64,000 bases of DNA from Pterobdella sp. o SKG-2022 (lineage: Eukaryota > Annelida > Clitellata > Hirudinida > Piscicolidae). The notes below the pieces were generated by a model that worked only from the letters and a program-made list of their open reading frames with translations, was not told the DNA's origin and searched no databases. Location of the stretch: NCBI GenBank assembly GCA_964035795.1, contig OZ038321.1, positions 11,497,093-11,561,092 of the forward strand, read 5' to 3'. Position numbers and translations under genes: made by a program. Shown here one piece after another: positions 25,954 to 38,396 of this stretch (position 1 is the stretch's first letter; the number at the start of each line of letters is the position of its first letter).

Positions 25954-26563
25954 ATGATTTATTCATTTATTTTATATTATGTTATAACATTTATTATTAT
26001 ATCACACATCAAAATGTCAAGAAGGCTACAGAAAGTGGATGATAAATGCTTCAAGGCTGTGAGTGAATTAGAAAATGGCAAGAGTTACGTGATAGCTGCA
26101 TCAGTTCTAAGAGACGCTTGGTGAGAATTCCTAATGAAAAGACTCAAAATCTGGGGAAATTATTACTTTTGAATTTAAAGGTTCATTACTTTTTTCTATA
26201 TATAATCATTATAAAATTGATTTTTCATAATCAGTAAATAAGTTTAATTATATTTTTGTCTAGAGAATGCAAGACAGCGAGCAATGTGCAAATATAGGTG
26301 GGTGGTGTAATAAGGTGTATTGGCTAGACGAAGAAGAAAGTAACTATTTTGATACTGAAGTTTCTGACTTTCCATTTGGTTGTAAGAATCCATACATCAA
26401 CTGGAATGAAGAAGAACCAAACAGCAAAGGGTTGACAAATAATGTATTCAAATGCTCTACAACAAAAAAAGCGAACGACCATCTTTGTCCTGTTACTCAA
26501 TGCAGTCTGTGTGAAGTAACGAAATTTGAAGAGCGTTTAATTGAAGTTATTCGCTTATCTTGA
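25954..26563 (+). pseudogene. C-type lectin-like gene, probably broken
   Basis: A relative of the lectin at 17508-18721. Exon a, 25954-26120, opens with a signal-peptide-like hydrophobic stretch (MIYSFILYYVITFIIIS) and reaches KVDDKCFKAVSELE, matching KVGKKCLKAVNELK of the intact gene. The expected CQEGYRK before it is present but in another frame, so a one-base loss is likely. Exon b, about 26267-26563, carries CNKVYWL, YINWNEEEPNS and CSLCE. Joining the only phase-compatible donor (GTGAGA) and acceptor creates a TGA codon, about 30 residues of the domain's middle are missing, and the WND calcium motif is AND. I judge it a pseudogene, though a diverged gene with unrecognised splicing is possible. 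Confidence 0.6.
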
Positions 26564-26805
26564 AAAGATTTTTTTTTCAAATATAGAAAAAACTTTGAAT
26601 TTAGAAACAAAAATGCTTAGTTTGAACCTCTATATCCCTTTTGTAATGGTTTAAACTGAAGTTGGTTTGTTATATCATTCGATATGCCAGATTTTAAATT
26701 TCAGTAAATAAATTATTCAGAATATGATTGTGTTTCTAATGAAGATAACTTTGATTGAAAATTTTTTGAGTTAGTTTTTATTCACTTTTGGAAATTATTT
26801 TATTC

Positions 26806-27047
26806 CACGAAGCTTTTCGTAAGATGAGCAATATCAAATGGAAGTACAACTATAAGAACGTTACTGACTTGCTTGGAAACGTTGTCAATATCTTCACTAA
26901 GTTGAAGATTATAAAATTTGTTGTATAAAATAATAAAAAAAATTTCTATCTTAAACATGATAACACAATTTTGATCACAAAACTATTCACAAATAACTGT
27001 ACAATTGTCAAGTGATAATGTAGTCTTGTCTTACGAAAAACTTCGTG
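26806..27047. mobile_element. MITE-like element with 19-bp terminal inverted repeats
   Basis: Left end CACGAAGCTTTTCGTAAGA (26806-26824) and right end TCTTACGAAAAACTTCGTG (27029-27047) are reverse complements with one mismatch. The ~242-bp interior has no coding capacity. A related left-end fragment is at 17141. No convincing target-site duplication seen, so superfamily is undetermined. Confidence 0.65.
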
Positions 27048-27181
27048 TCTTTTAAATAAATACTTGGTGTTTGTTGACCTTACAAAACAATCATTAATTG
27101 CTTAATTCATTAACTCTTGGATTTTGATCGTCTTGTCTTGCTGTAACTTGGTGGCAGCAGCTCGACTTCTGTAAATTACTT

Positions 27182-28385
<1,204 letters not shown>

Positions 28386-31300
28386 ATGTTTTACGCTCAT
28401 TTTGTTTTGAGCAAAAAAGGTCCTCTGGCCAAAATTTGGTTGGCTGCTCATTGGGATAAAAAACTTACAAAAGCCCATGTATTTGAGACAAGTATTGAAG
28501 GAAGTGTCGAAGCTATAATTCAACCAAAAGTAATTGAATTCAATATTTTGTCTTAACATTTGTGTAACTCATGCAATGTACTGTCTTTCAACACATGTGA
28601 TAACCTTAACAGGCAAAAATAGCATTAAGAACATCTGGACATCTGCTTCTAGGTGTAGTCAGGATATATTCTCGCAAAGCAAAATATCTTCTTGCTGACT
28701 GTAATGAGGCATTTGTCAAGATCAAAATGGCTTTTCGACCAGGCATGGTTGACCTGCCTGAAGAGAATAGAGAAGCAGCAGTGTCTGCAATCACTTTACC
28801 TGAAACCTTTCATGACTTTGACACTGCAATGGCTGAACTAGGGTAGGTATAATTTATGCAATAGTATTTTTATGATTTCTGTTTTGAATTAATTTTTTTT
28901 TGTATTTCTTTTAGATATATTTATTGAAAATTTTGTATTTTAATTTAAAATCCAGCTATAACTTAATTACATTTTTTTGAGGTTTTTGTTATTGCAAATT
29001 ATCTTAAATATAGAATAATTTAAATTTTTTAGTTATCAAACATTTTTGGCATTAAATGAAATAACTTTCAAAATTAAAATACTAATTTTCATATTTTTTC
29101 AAATTAAAACTTTATTTTTGAATTAAAATATTGAGATTAAGCTGCAAAACTATATATAAAATTCAATTGTTTCATCTAGTTTAAAATTTTTATTCCATTA
29201 AATTTGCTAAAACTTCATTATAAGTACAAAAACATTTAATAATTGCTTGAATCTATTTTTTTCTGTTTTGCAAAAAATTTATAATAAAAAATATTTTTTT
29301 AACCACTTATATTAATTAAATTAAGCAAATAATTTATTTATAACTACTTGCCATAAATTGTTTTCTTTTCAAAAGATATACTGCAACAGTGAATTTTTTT
29401 GGTAGTCCAGGTTTTCATTATTTTTCTTTCAATCATGCCATTTTTTGCTTTCATGTTATACTGCATAGGTAAAGAATGTATCTAATCTTTATTATCAGGG
29501 TTTGAATGTTGATCCTAGAATGCTTTTTATGCTAATAAAAAATTTCTTAGAATCCTAGCTTGATGAGAACAGACTGATACAATAGTATATTAGGTAACCT
29601 CAAACAGCTACTTTTTTTTAATAATTACTCATTTATTTCACTGGGTTTTTGGAAAAAGGAATGAGGATTATTTTAAGCAGGTGTGGAGGTTTGAGGTTGA
29701 AGGTAGTAGTAAAAGAGGAAGGCCAATGTTGCAGAAGTATGATGAAGTCTTTTGTTATGCTTGGGTTAGTGTTTGAAGATACTTGTGCTAAGAGAAAATG
29801 AAGAGAGAAAGTTAATTATAGAAAAAAGTCAAGAACTTTTTGAAAAAGGCAAAGATGCTGGCTAAAATTAAATTTTCTGATACTGACTTGCTTGGCATCT
29901 TTTTCACATGATGTTAGGTGTATCAAAATTTCACTTTTACTAACTAGGGCTGCAAACAATGTAAAAGCAAGATTTTTAGTTTTTATTTGAGTAAATAAAA
30001 TTTTATTTTTCCATAAAATTATAGGTAAAACTGGTACTAATTTGGTAATGGTATTACAAATATCATCAGTCTGTTGATATCTGTTACTAAAATCTACTGT
30101 TATCTAGGTTATAACAGGAAAGCAGTTACAATTTGGAGATGCTAAGTTTGGTGCAATTTAACGTCATGCACAGGACCATTTATTAAATGTTAAGGATCCT
30201 AAATAATATATCATCAAATTATTTAATTTATATTTATTTCAGTAAAATAAAACAAAGGTTTTAATAGTTTATTACAATGCTTTTTGATTTTAAAAAAATC
30301 ATCATCAGGCTTGGTCAGTTATTTAGTGAGGCTTGTATATGAGTTCTAGTTGTTACTGCTTATATTAAATTCATGTATTGCATGGTTTATAATTAAAATT
30401 AAAAGATTTTCATATGTTGAGTTTTATCATGCTGTTGTCGAAAGATTTCTCAATTTTCAACAAGGTGCTATTATTAATTATTTGTTAAATTTCAACTCAA
30501 AAACTATTGTAGTTTCAACTTCAAGAGCTTTCAAATTACTATATATTACACATTTTCATAAATACATTCTTGCACACTACAGTTTGGTAAAATATTATCA
30601 AATTTAATCGATGAAAAGTTCTCATGAAAGTTGTGGATTTATTCATTTTTTTTTATTTTCATTATCTTCTGAAAATTCTTTCAGCAAATGCCTTGTAAAA
30701 TAAAGTTCACCAATCAAACAATCAAATTATGTTTTTTATGCATGATCACCACTGTTTTTAAGCAATATCTGGATATTTTTAATAAAAGTTTAATTACATG
30801 TTTTCTTCCTTGATGATACAAATATATATAAAACATACACAATTTTTTAGCGAACTTGAGGTTCCAACTCAGTTTGCAATGAACCAGAGCAGGCCAGAGG
30901 AGATCACCATGAAGGAGGACTTGGGCAGCATCACCATGATCAATGATGATGGTTTTGGTGAGGTTTTAATCCTACACTGTGTTTCATTTATCTAACTAGT
31001 ATGGTTTATATCTGATGATATATCATAAATTATATAGGAATATTTTGAAGATTATGAATTTTTAAATTAACAAGGTGACATGGGTTTTGATGGAGGTTTG
31101 TTGGATGACTCACAACTAGATGACAGCCTGCTCTTCTCAAAAGAGGCCACAGACTTTGCCACCCTTGCCATGATGGCAATGAAGGAAAACAAGGACCGAA
31201 AGGTGGATGATCATTTCAATGATAAAGATGAAGGTGGTAAGTTGGATGAGGGAATGAAGGATTCGGCTGATAGCTTTGTTGTGGGAGCTGCCACAGCTGG

Positions 31301-34300
31301 TGGAGAAGACAATGATGACCTGGATGATTATGCAGGTCTGTATGATTTGTGTTCAGTTCAAGTTTATAGCTAATATGCTTCAAATTATGGTGTTCAACAA
31401 TGTTGAAATCAAAATAATCTTGATGATTTTATGTCATTCTTTTTGAAAACTTTTTTGCATTTAAAAAACTTATGTCAACATTCCATATAAAGGTTTTAAG
31501 TTCTAAATTCATGTCTATAAATATTTGGTTAACTTTAATACAATCTGCACTTCGTAACTGATCAAGGGCCAGCAGGAGTGGGTGATGATGATGATTATGA
31601 TTCAAATGACGGAGGCAGGGATTCACCTGCGGGGGATGCTGAGTTGTTTTGTGAGTTCCATTAACACCCTCTTGCAGTTCTACCAATATAATTGTCATTA
31701 AGTACAATGTTTCACAAGTTTCCAAACGAAATTCTTTCCATGTTACTTTAGAATCATTATTAGCTAAAATCACTGTAAATTGAAAAGCTTTGAAACAATT
31801 TTTTTCAGTTTTAAGGTATTATATGTAGGTTTATACTTTTAAAAAATAACTTATACTTTAATCATCATTATTGTGCTATTATTATTTTTTTTCAACCCTC
31901 CAATCAATTTAACTTCATGATATGAATATCAGAGAACAAATAATCAGGGATGTAAAAATTAAAAATAAGTTAGAGGTTTTAAGAGACATCATATGTTCTT
32001 GGTAATTTTGAAATAATTAAAATATAATTCTTGATTTTTGATGAATTTCTTGAAAGAACATGTAACAAAAATTTTATTCAAATAAAAGTTTTGATAAGTT
32101 CAGTACTATAATCTTTCTCACTAATGAGTTATGGTAAGGTTGAACTTATACTTTTAGTTTAATAAAATTTGTTTTACATATTATTTCAAAAAATTCTTCA
32201 TAAATTGAGAAGTATACTTTAATTCAAAATCATAGGATGTTTAATAGTATAAGCTCGGGAAAACAGTAATTAAAGAGCTTTCAAACAATTGATCAACAGT
32301 GAGACTAATTGGAATAAATTCAATGTTATCATTAGCGTTTATAATCCAATTAAAGTTGAAAACAACTTTAAAATATTTCACTTTCAGTTTTGTTGCAATA
32401 TTTAATACAGTTTCAACAAAAAATTTAGATGTATTATATTTGATTTTATGTTGACTTGTTTCAAATTTTTTTCAAAAATGAAGATTCAAATACACTTACC
32501 AAAAATTTAAAGCCATGATTTCTGATAATTTCAGTCTCATTGTGAAATATTAACCTGTTTGAATAAATTTTGTCAAATTTTTTCAGCAAAGCTTAACTTT
32601 GAGCTATACTAAAACTTTTTAAAAATATTTCATTAAAATTTTATTTGTATAATATTTCATTGAAAATTTCTACATTATAATATTATGCTTGGCCCCTACG
32701 CCCAGCTGACAACACGGTTGGACAAGAAGGTGGCTTGTTTGAGGACCCCATGAGCATGCCCAATGAAGACACACAAGATAAAATCAACACTCCCAAAAAT
32801 AAAGAGATGCTTAAGAACTTTGAAGGTTTCATTTTATTTGATTTATACGCTCAACTGCACAAACATGCATGGCTAAATGTAGATGGTTTGTTTGCTAGGC
32901 ACCATCGTTGACGTTAATTTCCACTCATTGTTGTGTTTGTTGGAAAAACATAAGTGTGTTTTAACTTCGGCTTGCAAAAAGCTTTGTCTTTTAGTTAATA
33001 AGCATTTGATTTGAATTTTTTATATCTGGAAAATTTAGCTTTTCATAGTATTTAAACGTTTTTATTGTTTGTTTTCATTTTCAAAACTTTCAAGTTCATT
33101 CAAATTAGAAAAGTATCATTATTAGCATGATGGAGGCATGCCTTTAAAATTACTTCTATAAGCTGATGCTAAGTCATCACCCACTTCACAGCTTTCTCAC
33201 CCTCTCTGCAACCAGCCACTCCTGCCACTGCCAACAACCTCCTCTTGGATGCATCAATCCCCCATTTAGAACAACAAAATCCCATCATTGATTACCCCTT
33301 AGCATCCCCCATGCAACCCACACTACACGAACCGGAGACATTCATTCTCAAGCCTGTAGACACCCTCTCCAATGGTTTGATGATCATTTGCAATTCTTTC
33401 ATATTTATTTCTATTATATATTTCTTCAATATTTTTTATGAGTATGTATTAATATATTTGGGTTTTAAGTTTTTTTAACACTGCATATCTAATTTGCCTA
33501 CTCATTTTCACAACCGATTTATAAACTGACTATATTCCATGAAAAGTAGGTTACTTATTGAAATTTAATGGACACACAGCTGGTTATGAGAACAGAAAGT
33601 ATCGTAAAAAGCGCAAACTGGTGGTTGATGAAATGAAGGCCATTGCCAGTGAAACGATGAAGTTGCAGCTGTCTGATACGTCAGATATCGTTACGTCATT
33701 AGATCTGGCTCCACCCACCAAAAAACTCATGCTTTGGAAGGAGACAGGCGGTGTGGAAAAATTGACAGCCCAGCCTGGCAGGCCCCTGGTATCCAAACGA
33801 CTCATCAAGGTTACTTCTATTATTATTCATTTTGAAGCTTTTTTTTATGAATTATTTGGTTCAATTTATCCTGTTAGTAATCTTTTTCAAATATTTTTTA
33901 TTTTTTAGGTTATCAATGCATATATTGTTCCCCTGCAGATAATTTCAGCCAACCTGATTTTGCAGCAGGCAGTGGACAAAATGCACAACATGGACACCCC
34001 TGTAGATCACCGACCTCTCCACAACCACAACGAGGAACTTGAAGTCAGAAGCAAGATTGGTGCAGGTGATTTTGTTTTCATTAAACTTTTCGAATATATA
34101 TTTTTGGGCATTTATCAGTATTATAAAAATAGCAGGTAGTAAGTAATATTCATAAGTGCTTTTTGAATCATAAAAACATTATAAATTTAAATTTTTAAAA
34201 TTAGTTACCTATTGATGGTAAAGAAAAGCTTCATTTCAATCAAAAATATTATGTTTTTATGATTCACATTTTGCATTTGTTTTTCTGTTTTTTAAACCAA

Positions 34301-35217
34301 ATTTTTCGTATGTAGATGGAAGTCCGAGATTGGTGTTTGCATTGAAAAAAAAGTCTCAAGCTTCTCCCAGTATTTCTTCGCCAAAAGACGTGGTCATTAA
34401 CAACGGAAATGATTCCCTCAACGACTCATCCATCCGCAACAAATATAACAGTGTACACAACACCACAATAAATAACATCAAAAACGATACACGAGATGAG
34501 AAATTCAACGATGATCCACACAAAAACCAACAGACTGCTGATGAAAAGTGGTTTGAAGCTACTAACAAATTAAAAGATTTCAAAACGAACCACAACAAAA
34601 ATAACTCGACCACTCCTGTTGCTTCTAAACCCTTAACAGATAGTAACCATTTAATAAATAATTACAACAATGATGATGACGATGATAACGGAGATGCTTA
34701 TGGCAATGATGATGCTTATGACGACGATGATGATGACTATGCTAGTCATAACAAAAGCACCAAACAAGAGGTCGCGGAGGAGGAGGAAGAAGATGATGAA
34801 ATGATCGAAGCTGTTAGTTTTTAACTTTTTTCGTTTAAAAATAATCTTCACAATAAAAATTATCATCTAAGTTTCAACTGATAAAATACATATAATTAAA
34901 TGATACATATTTTGAGTTTTTATAGTGACCTAACAATTCTTTGATATTTCAAGACTGGAGATGAGGGTTTTGAAGAGTTAGAGGAAAAACGTTGGACGAA
35001 ACGAAGCAGTCAAATGCTGTCGAACCTCAACAAACTGCTAACAAAACAAGAGCACGTGAGTTTCAAAGACACCATAGCCAGGTGCACCCGCAAACAAGTT
35101 TCCTCCAAGTTCTACTCCTTGCTCGTACTCAAAAAGTCTCAAACAATCGATGTTCATCAACAGCAACCTTATGCTGACATTACCCTCACTAAGGGCCTTC
35201 ATTACACGATGGCTTGA
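28386..35217 (+). CDS. RAD21: RAD21 / SCC1 cohesin kleisin subunit
   Basis: Kleisin that closes the SMC1-SMC3 cohesin ring in the nucleus and is cut by separase at anaphase. Eleven exons, phases consistent: 28386-28529, 28613-28842, 30851-30957, 31075-31335, 31567-31650, 32706-32825, 33192-33374, 33580-33809, 33909-34065, 34316-34812, 34954-35217; 758 residues versus 631 in human. N-terminal SMC3-binding domain starts [20 protein letters not shown]; the region with [10 protein letters not shown] follows; the STAG-binding region [20 protein letters not shown] lies at about residues 405-425; the C-terminal winged helix ([18 protein letters not shown]) binds SMC1. The extra length is mostly exon 10, an Asn/Asp-rich acidic linker with poly-Asp runs. 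The start of exon 9 could be 33909 or, in frame, 33939; the stronger pyrimidine tract favours 33909. I saw no separase site obviously matching the human ones. Confidence 0.97.
29650..29840 (+). mobile_element. Decayed LINE C-terminal fragment in RAD21 intron 2
   Basis: Plus-strand remnant inside a ~2-kb RAD21 intron: near [20 protein letters not shown] followed by DEVF, the 'W-x-v-E-G-x-x-x-R-G-R-P' pattern seen in LINE reverse transcriptase tails. Interrupted by stops. Similar to the fragment at 10735-10970. Confidence 0.5.
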
Positions 35218-36340
35218 TCTGTCTCTATCCAGTTATCTATATCTTTGTCAAAAAATCTTTTCAGTGACCTCTTGATTCGGTTTATTTTCAATTTGTTTAA
35301 CTATTAATTTAAAGCAGTCTTCATAACTCGTTAGTATTTCGACATGTTTATAAACTAGAACTGTCTAAGATATAATGTATTTGATAAACAGCTATTATTA
35401 ATATTATTTTTTAATCTTTATTTTTACATTGACTTAGTGTTATTATTATTCTTATTATAAAATCATGTTTCGTTTGCAAATAGTCATTTGTAGCAGAATG
35501 AATCATCTGACGGAAGATATTTCGAAAGAAAGTTTTGATGCTTAATTTTAATTTATACACATCATGTTAATGTGATTTTTAATTTTCTGTTTGAAATTCT
35601 GATTTATTTCTTAATTTATTATTACATTTATATGAATCAATATTTTAAAATTTATATTAGCTTATTTCTGAAATATTTACACTAGTTTCATTTGTTGTGT
35701 TCCACCCGATGTATGAATATGAATGTCCATTCATTATTTTTATTAATATTTTCATTATTAACGTATTCTGTTTAATATTTTTAAAATATATCACATTTAC
35801 TTGATATATTATGTTGCAATGAGTTGTCATTACAACAAGACATATAAAACATACATCCGTTTTATGTTCAAAGTTTATTTGTTAAGATTTGCGTTAACGA
35901 GAATTTTTAAAGCTAAAAGTTATTGAATCATGGTTTAAGTCATACAAACCTCATGGCTTTATATACTTATTGCAATATTAATTTTTTATTTACTTATAAT
36001 ACATTTAAGGTAGTTTTACTGATAATATAAGAATGAAATACTAAAACACTGTCAAAGGCTTTGGCATCTATCCATCTGAAATCGTGCGTATTACGTGGAA
36101 TTGTGTATTTATTAAAGGTTTGTTTAGCATCACAAAACATGTAAATTTGTACCATTTTAAAGTGTATTCATTGTATGTTGAATTGTGAAATAACCATCTA
36201 TTGTAATAATTTTGTATAGTGCAACATCATCTTCGTCATCTGTTTTAGTATCAAATTTATTTTAATCATTTAGATCATCTTAATAATTAAATGTGTAAAA
36301 ATTTTAATAGAATAAATAATTTTCAATTTTTTATCTTCAA
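35218..36340. other. RAD21 downstream region / probable 3' UTR
   Basis: AT-rich sequence with several AATAAA-type hexamers (for example near 36310). Likely the RAD21 3' UTR and intergenic spacer before the convergent SIX gene. Confidence 0.4.
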
Positions 36341-37052
36341 TTCGGTCAATTTTATTTCATAAAAATCTATTCTTTTAAAGACGTAACACTTGTGCAGAGA
36401 ACGATTTAACGCTTCGACGAGCCTAGGTATCTAGGGAGTAGAAATAAGTGAAAAATTGAGCAAAATGACCATCTAAATAAGATCGCCATTATTGCGCTTG
36501 ACTAAACAAAAATTGTTTTATGTTGTTAGTCGAAATACAAATAAATCAACAGAACAATAAATTTTAGGCTTGTTCTTTTTTGAAAAGTTGGAGACTGTTG
36601 AAAATTATCAAATAATGTTAGTCAATTCGAAAAGTTAATTAAGCAATGATAATCGACAAAAAAATTCTTCTACAACAACACAAATTACAATGTAGAAATC
36701 AGAAAATAATGAATGATGAAATTGAAATAGTTTAATTTTTTGGTCTTAAAAGCAAAATTATACACGGAGTTCTGATGACCGGATACGAAGATTAGGCGAG
36801 TCTTTTGTTCTTCGAGTCTCTTCCTCCAATTTTTTCTATTTCCACGTTTTCAATCCATTAAAAATAAATACAGACACTTTCATTTCACTAACTTTTTATA
36901 AAAACTAGTTTACGAATTTTTTTTCGAAAACAAAAACCTGAATATGTATTCTCAAAATTAACTAGTTGTAATATGCTGGGTTTTTCAGAAAAAAGGTTTA
37001 ACATTTCTAAAAGATTTCAATACGAAATAGATCTTGATGAAAATTTCAGGAA

Positions 37053-38396
37053 TTATAAAAGATTCAAGAACACGGATTGTTCGCCGTCGAAAAACTGTTG
37101 GTTGTGAGATTCGAACGAGTCAAGACTCCTCGATGGCTGTGCGTTTGGAAATGAATAGTTTTGGAGGTTTATTTGATAGTCATTATTTTGACTTTTATCT
37201 TTGTTCAAGTCATACTTCTGATTGTCCATTGGAATATGATAGGAATGGTTGGAAACACTTTGAGCATATTTTCCCTTATTTTCGTAATTTTTCTCTGTTT
37301 TGTAGAAATCATTTTCATCGTTACCACAAAAAAATGTTGCTGTGAAATTTTTGTTTAACTGGTCTTCAAAAGGAAATTTGAAACGGCAGCATTTACTGTA
37401 ATTCACAATATTTCATGTTAGAAAATGTATTCATTCAAAAGTTTTCAACATTTCTTTCCAATCAAAGAAAGATATGAATAATTAATTGGTCAAATGTTCT
37501 GTTGACACCTGAGTTCCATGTTCAATATGTTACTCTGTAATTAATCGATTGGTTATGTAACTCTAGGTGTTTGCATTAGCTGGGCATCCTCTTGTGGCTT
37601 ATGCAGCATGCCGTGATTAGAAGGAAAACATTTTCAAACCGAATTGCATTTCAACGAAAATATTTATTAAATTGAAAGTATAAAATAAAAAAATTTTTCG
37701 TAAATTTCTTAAAACCTTTTCTGGCTTTCATCTTTATTGCAATGAAAATTTTGGTCTTTTTCAAAGCCTTTATTCAATTTATTGAAGTAGTTTGTTTTGT
37801 TTCTTTGCCTTCTGTTTTTGAACCAATTTCCAATCTAAATAAAAAAATATTTCGAGTGAAGAATTGTGACAACAGAATCAGTTTATAATTTAATATTTAC
37901 CCACTTGAAGAATAGTAAGACCAGTTTTTTGACTAATCTTTTGTTTCTCTTCGTGGCAAGGATATTGATTTTTATTGAAACTGTTCTTGAGAACGTGCCT
38001 TGACGTCGTTTTAAAGCAGTAAACAGTATCTTCACCGTCCCAAATGGTTCGAGGTAGCGGATATTTCTTACGAAGTCTATATTTTTCAACAGCTCTCAAA
38101 GATCTTCCTCGGATAGATTGAGCTTCAGCATAATGAGCCTGGTACCATAAATACTGCAACCTGCTGTGATTTGAGTTGTCGAAGTTTCGGCTTTGTATGA
38201 TTTCAAAAACCATTTCGTAACTCAAATTGCGATACGCCACTGTAGCTTTTGCTATCAAAACTTCTTCACTCAACTCAAATAAATATTTTTCATTTGGAAG
38301 ATGTTTTTTAAGGAATTCTTCGAGTTTGTCATAGTTTGCACTCTGCCTCAAAGCCAGACATATGCAGTCCAAGTGGTGCTTTTCGAAAGTTATCAT
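37053..38396 (-). CDS. SIX-family homeobox transcription factor, SIX4/5-like
   Basis: Nuclear DNA-binding regulator of the SIX-EYA-DACH network. Three exons: 37905-38396, 37716-37834, 37053-37395; about 317 residues. The SIX domain fills residues 1 to about 115 and keeps LWYQAHYAEAQSIRGRSL; the homeodomain follows with KYRLRKKYPLPRTIWDGE, VYCFKTTSRHVLK and NWFKNRRQR (residues 167-175, recognition helix intact). KYRLR and the YCFK-x-x-SR-x-x-LK pattern favour the SIX4/5 group over SIX1/2 or SIX3/6. The first intron splits the homeodomain (donor GTGGGT). The second junction rests on a weak GTTTTA donor that restores phase into a 114-codon Asn/Gln/Asp-rich tail; without it the protein would stop at 37709 with 205 residues. 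Very divergent for a SIX protein. No other exon seen upstream. Confidence 0.9.

Noticed and set aside
17141..26824. Lectins plus adjacent MITE-like pieces as one inverted segmental duplication
   Set aside because: The two element copies have the same absolute orientation although the lectin genes face opposite ways, so a simple inverted duplication does not explain both.
34651..34866. Minus-strand hydrophobic frame resembling a membrane protein
   Set aside because: It is the antisense of the Asn/Asp codon runs in RAD21 exon 10.
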